Source of the DNA: Anaerococcus sp.
GTDB lineage: Bacteria > Bacillota > Clostridia > Tissierellales > Peptoniphilaceae
Direction: 5' to 3'
NCBI GenBank assembly: GCA_030532385.1
Contig: JAUNLG010000001.1
Span: forward strand, 62,001-126,000
DNA: 64,000 nucleotides
The position numbers and the translations under genes were made by a program. The notes beneath the pieces were generated by a model. The model was given only the letters and a program-made list of their open reading frames with translations, ran no database searches and was not told the DNA's origin. Position 1 is the first letter of the stretch, and each line of letters opens with the position of its first letter. Shown piece by piece: positions 63,876 through 64,000 of the stretch.

Positions 63876-63895
63876 GATATGTATAATCATTATCA
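63876..63895. promoter_or_regulatory. PerR/Fur-like box in the rubrerythrin upstream region
   Basis: At 63881-63895 it matches the PerR consensus at 12 of 14 defined positions (core ATAAT-C-ATTAT). The 19-mer at 63876-63894 matches the Fur consensus at 16 of 19. The two families cannot be told apart by sequence. It lies between rubrerythrin and the rightward gene starting at 63989 and might control either. Confidence 0.55.
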
Positions 63896-63988
63896 ATATT
63901 CTGATGGATAAATTTTTAACTATGGCTATATTTAAAGTAAGGACTTAGGCTATTAGGGGTATAATATTTTTAAGAATAGGAGGAAATA

Positions 63989-64000
63989 ATGAAAATAGAT
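63989..64000 (+). CDS. Start of a gene cut by the window edge
   Basis: ATG with a strong AGGAGG ribosome binding site at 63978-63983 and a TATAAT at 63960-63965. Only four codons (MKID) are visible, so no product can be named. Confidence 0.55.

Overview
The window looks like the chromosome of a low-GC, Gram-positive obligate anaerobe. The closest fit I can suggest is a member of the Peptoniphilaceae such as Anaerococcus; this is inferred from protein character and gene order, not from a search. Support for an anaerobic firmicute comes from a Bacillus/Clostridium-type S10 ribosomal operon, a PPi-type phosphofructokinase, a hybrid cluster protein, rubrerythrin, FeoAB, a SufCBDSU operon without sufE, HPr carrying both His15 and Ser46, and strong AGGAGG ribosome binding sites. 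Arg AGG and Leu CTA codons are used heavily in most genes. I found no rRNA, tRNA, CRISPR array, prophage or intact insertion sequence.

Layout. 1-5280: S10 ribosomal operon (rpsJ to rpsQ) on the minus strand, with a consensus-like promoter and a leader of stacked hairpins. 5408-8240: a Crp/Fnr regulator diverging from an arsenic operon (arsR, arsP-type permease, thioredoxin-like protein, arsC) across palindromic half-sites. 8458-10167: hcp with a palindrome centred at -41.5 of its predicted promoter. 10265-12461: a stand-alone glucose-type IIA and two tandem Cof-type HAD phosphatases. 12526-18347: an AT-rich cellobiose-type PTS operon (LicR-like activator, IIA, IIB, an unknown membrane protein, IIC, 6-phospho-beta-glucosidase). 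18405-19687: pfp, with a TTG start. 19688-20763: no intact gene; a structured terminator-like RNA, and the decayed remains of a DinJ/YafQ toxin-antitoxin pair with its own terminator. 20764-27903: three cytoplasmic glycoside hydrolases in one overlapping operon (GH123/DUF4091-like, GH92, GH2). 28035-30869: trkA-trkH. 30916-33650: transketolase and transaldolase. 33821-38595: an Mgl-type sugar ABC transporter with a sugar kinase. 38727-40985: folA, a glutaredoxin-like protein and a sodium symporter. 41025-46107: suf operon with a 59-residue membrane protein as last gene. 46218-49417: ptsH, a sulfatase-maturase-like radical SAM enzyme, two membrane proteins and a GT8 glycosyltransferase. 49548-54707: gltX-cysS-rlmB-rae1-sigma factor. 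54868-57528: feoA-feoB plus a small Cys-rich membrane protein, with Fur-like boxes. 57725-63895: a small membrane protein, an orphan PTS IIC-like protein, two peptidases, nagB, and rubrerythrin behind a perfect TTGACA-17-TATAAT promoter with PerR/Fur-like boxes.

Together the genes describe an organism that scavenges host or plant glycans and peptides. Oligosaccharide pieces appear to be taken up and cut inside the cell (GH2, GH92, GH123-like, GH1), phosphorylated (PTS, sugar kinase) and fed through NagB, PPi-PFK and the non-oxidative pentose phosphate enzymes. Iron, redox and nitrosative stress are handled by Feo, Suf, Hcp and rubrerythrin, each with a visible candidate operator. The most interesting items are the Hcp operator geometry, the structured S10 leader, the RpoD-like sigma factor sitting where Bacillus has sigH, the three-enzyme glycan operon, and the small membrane proteins hidden in the PTS and suf operons.
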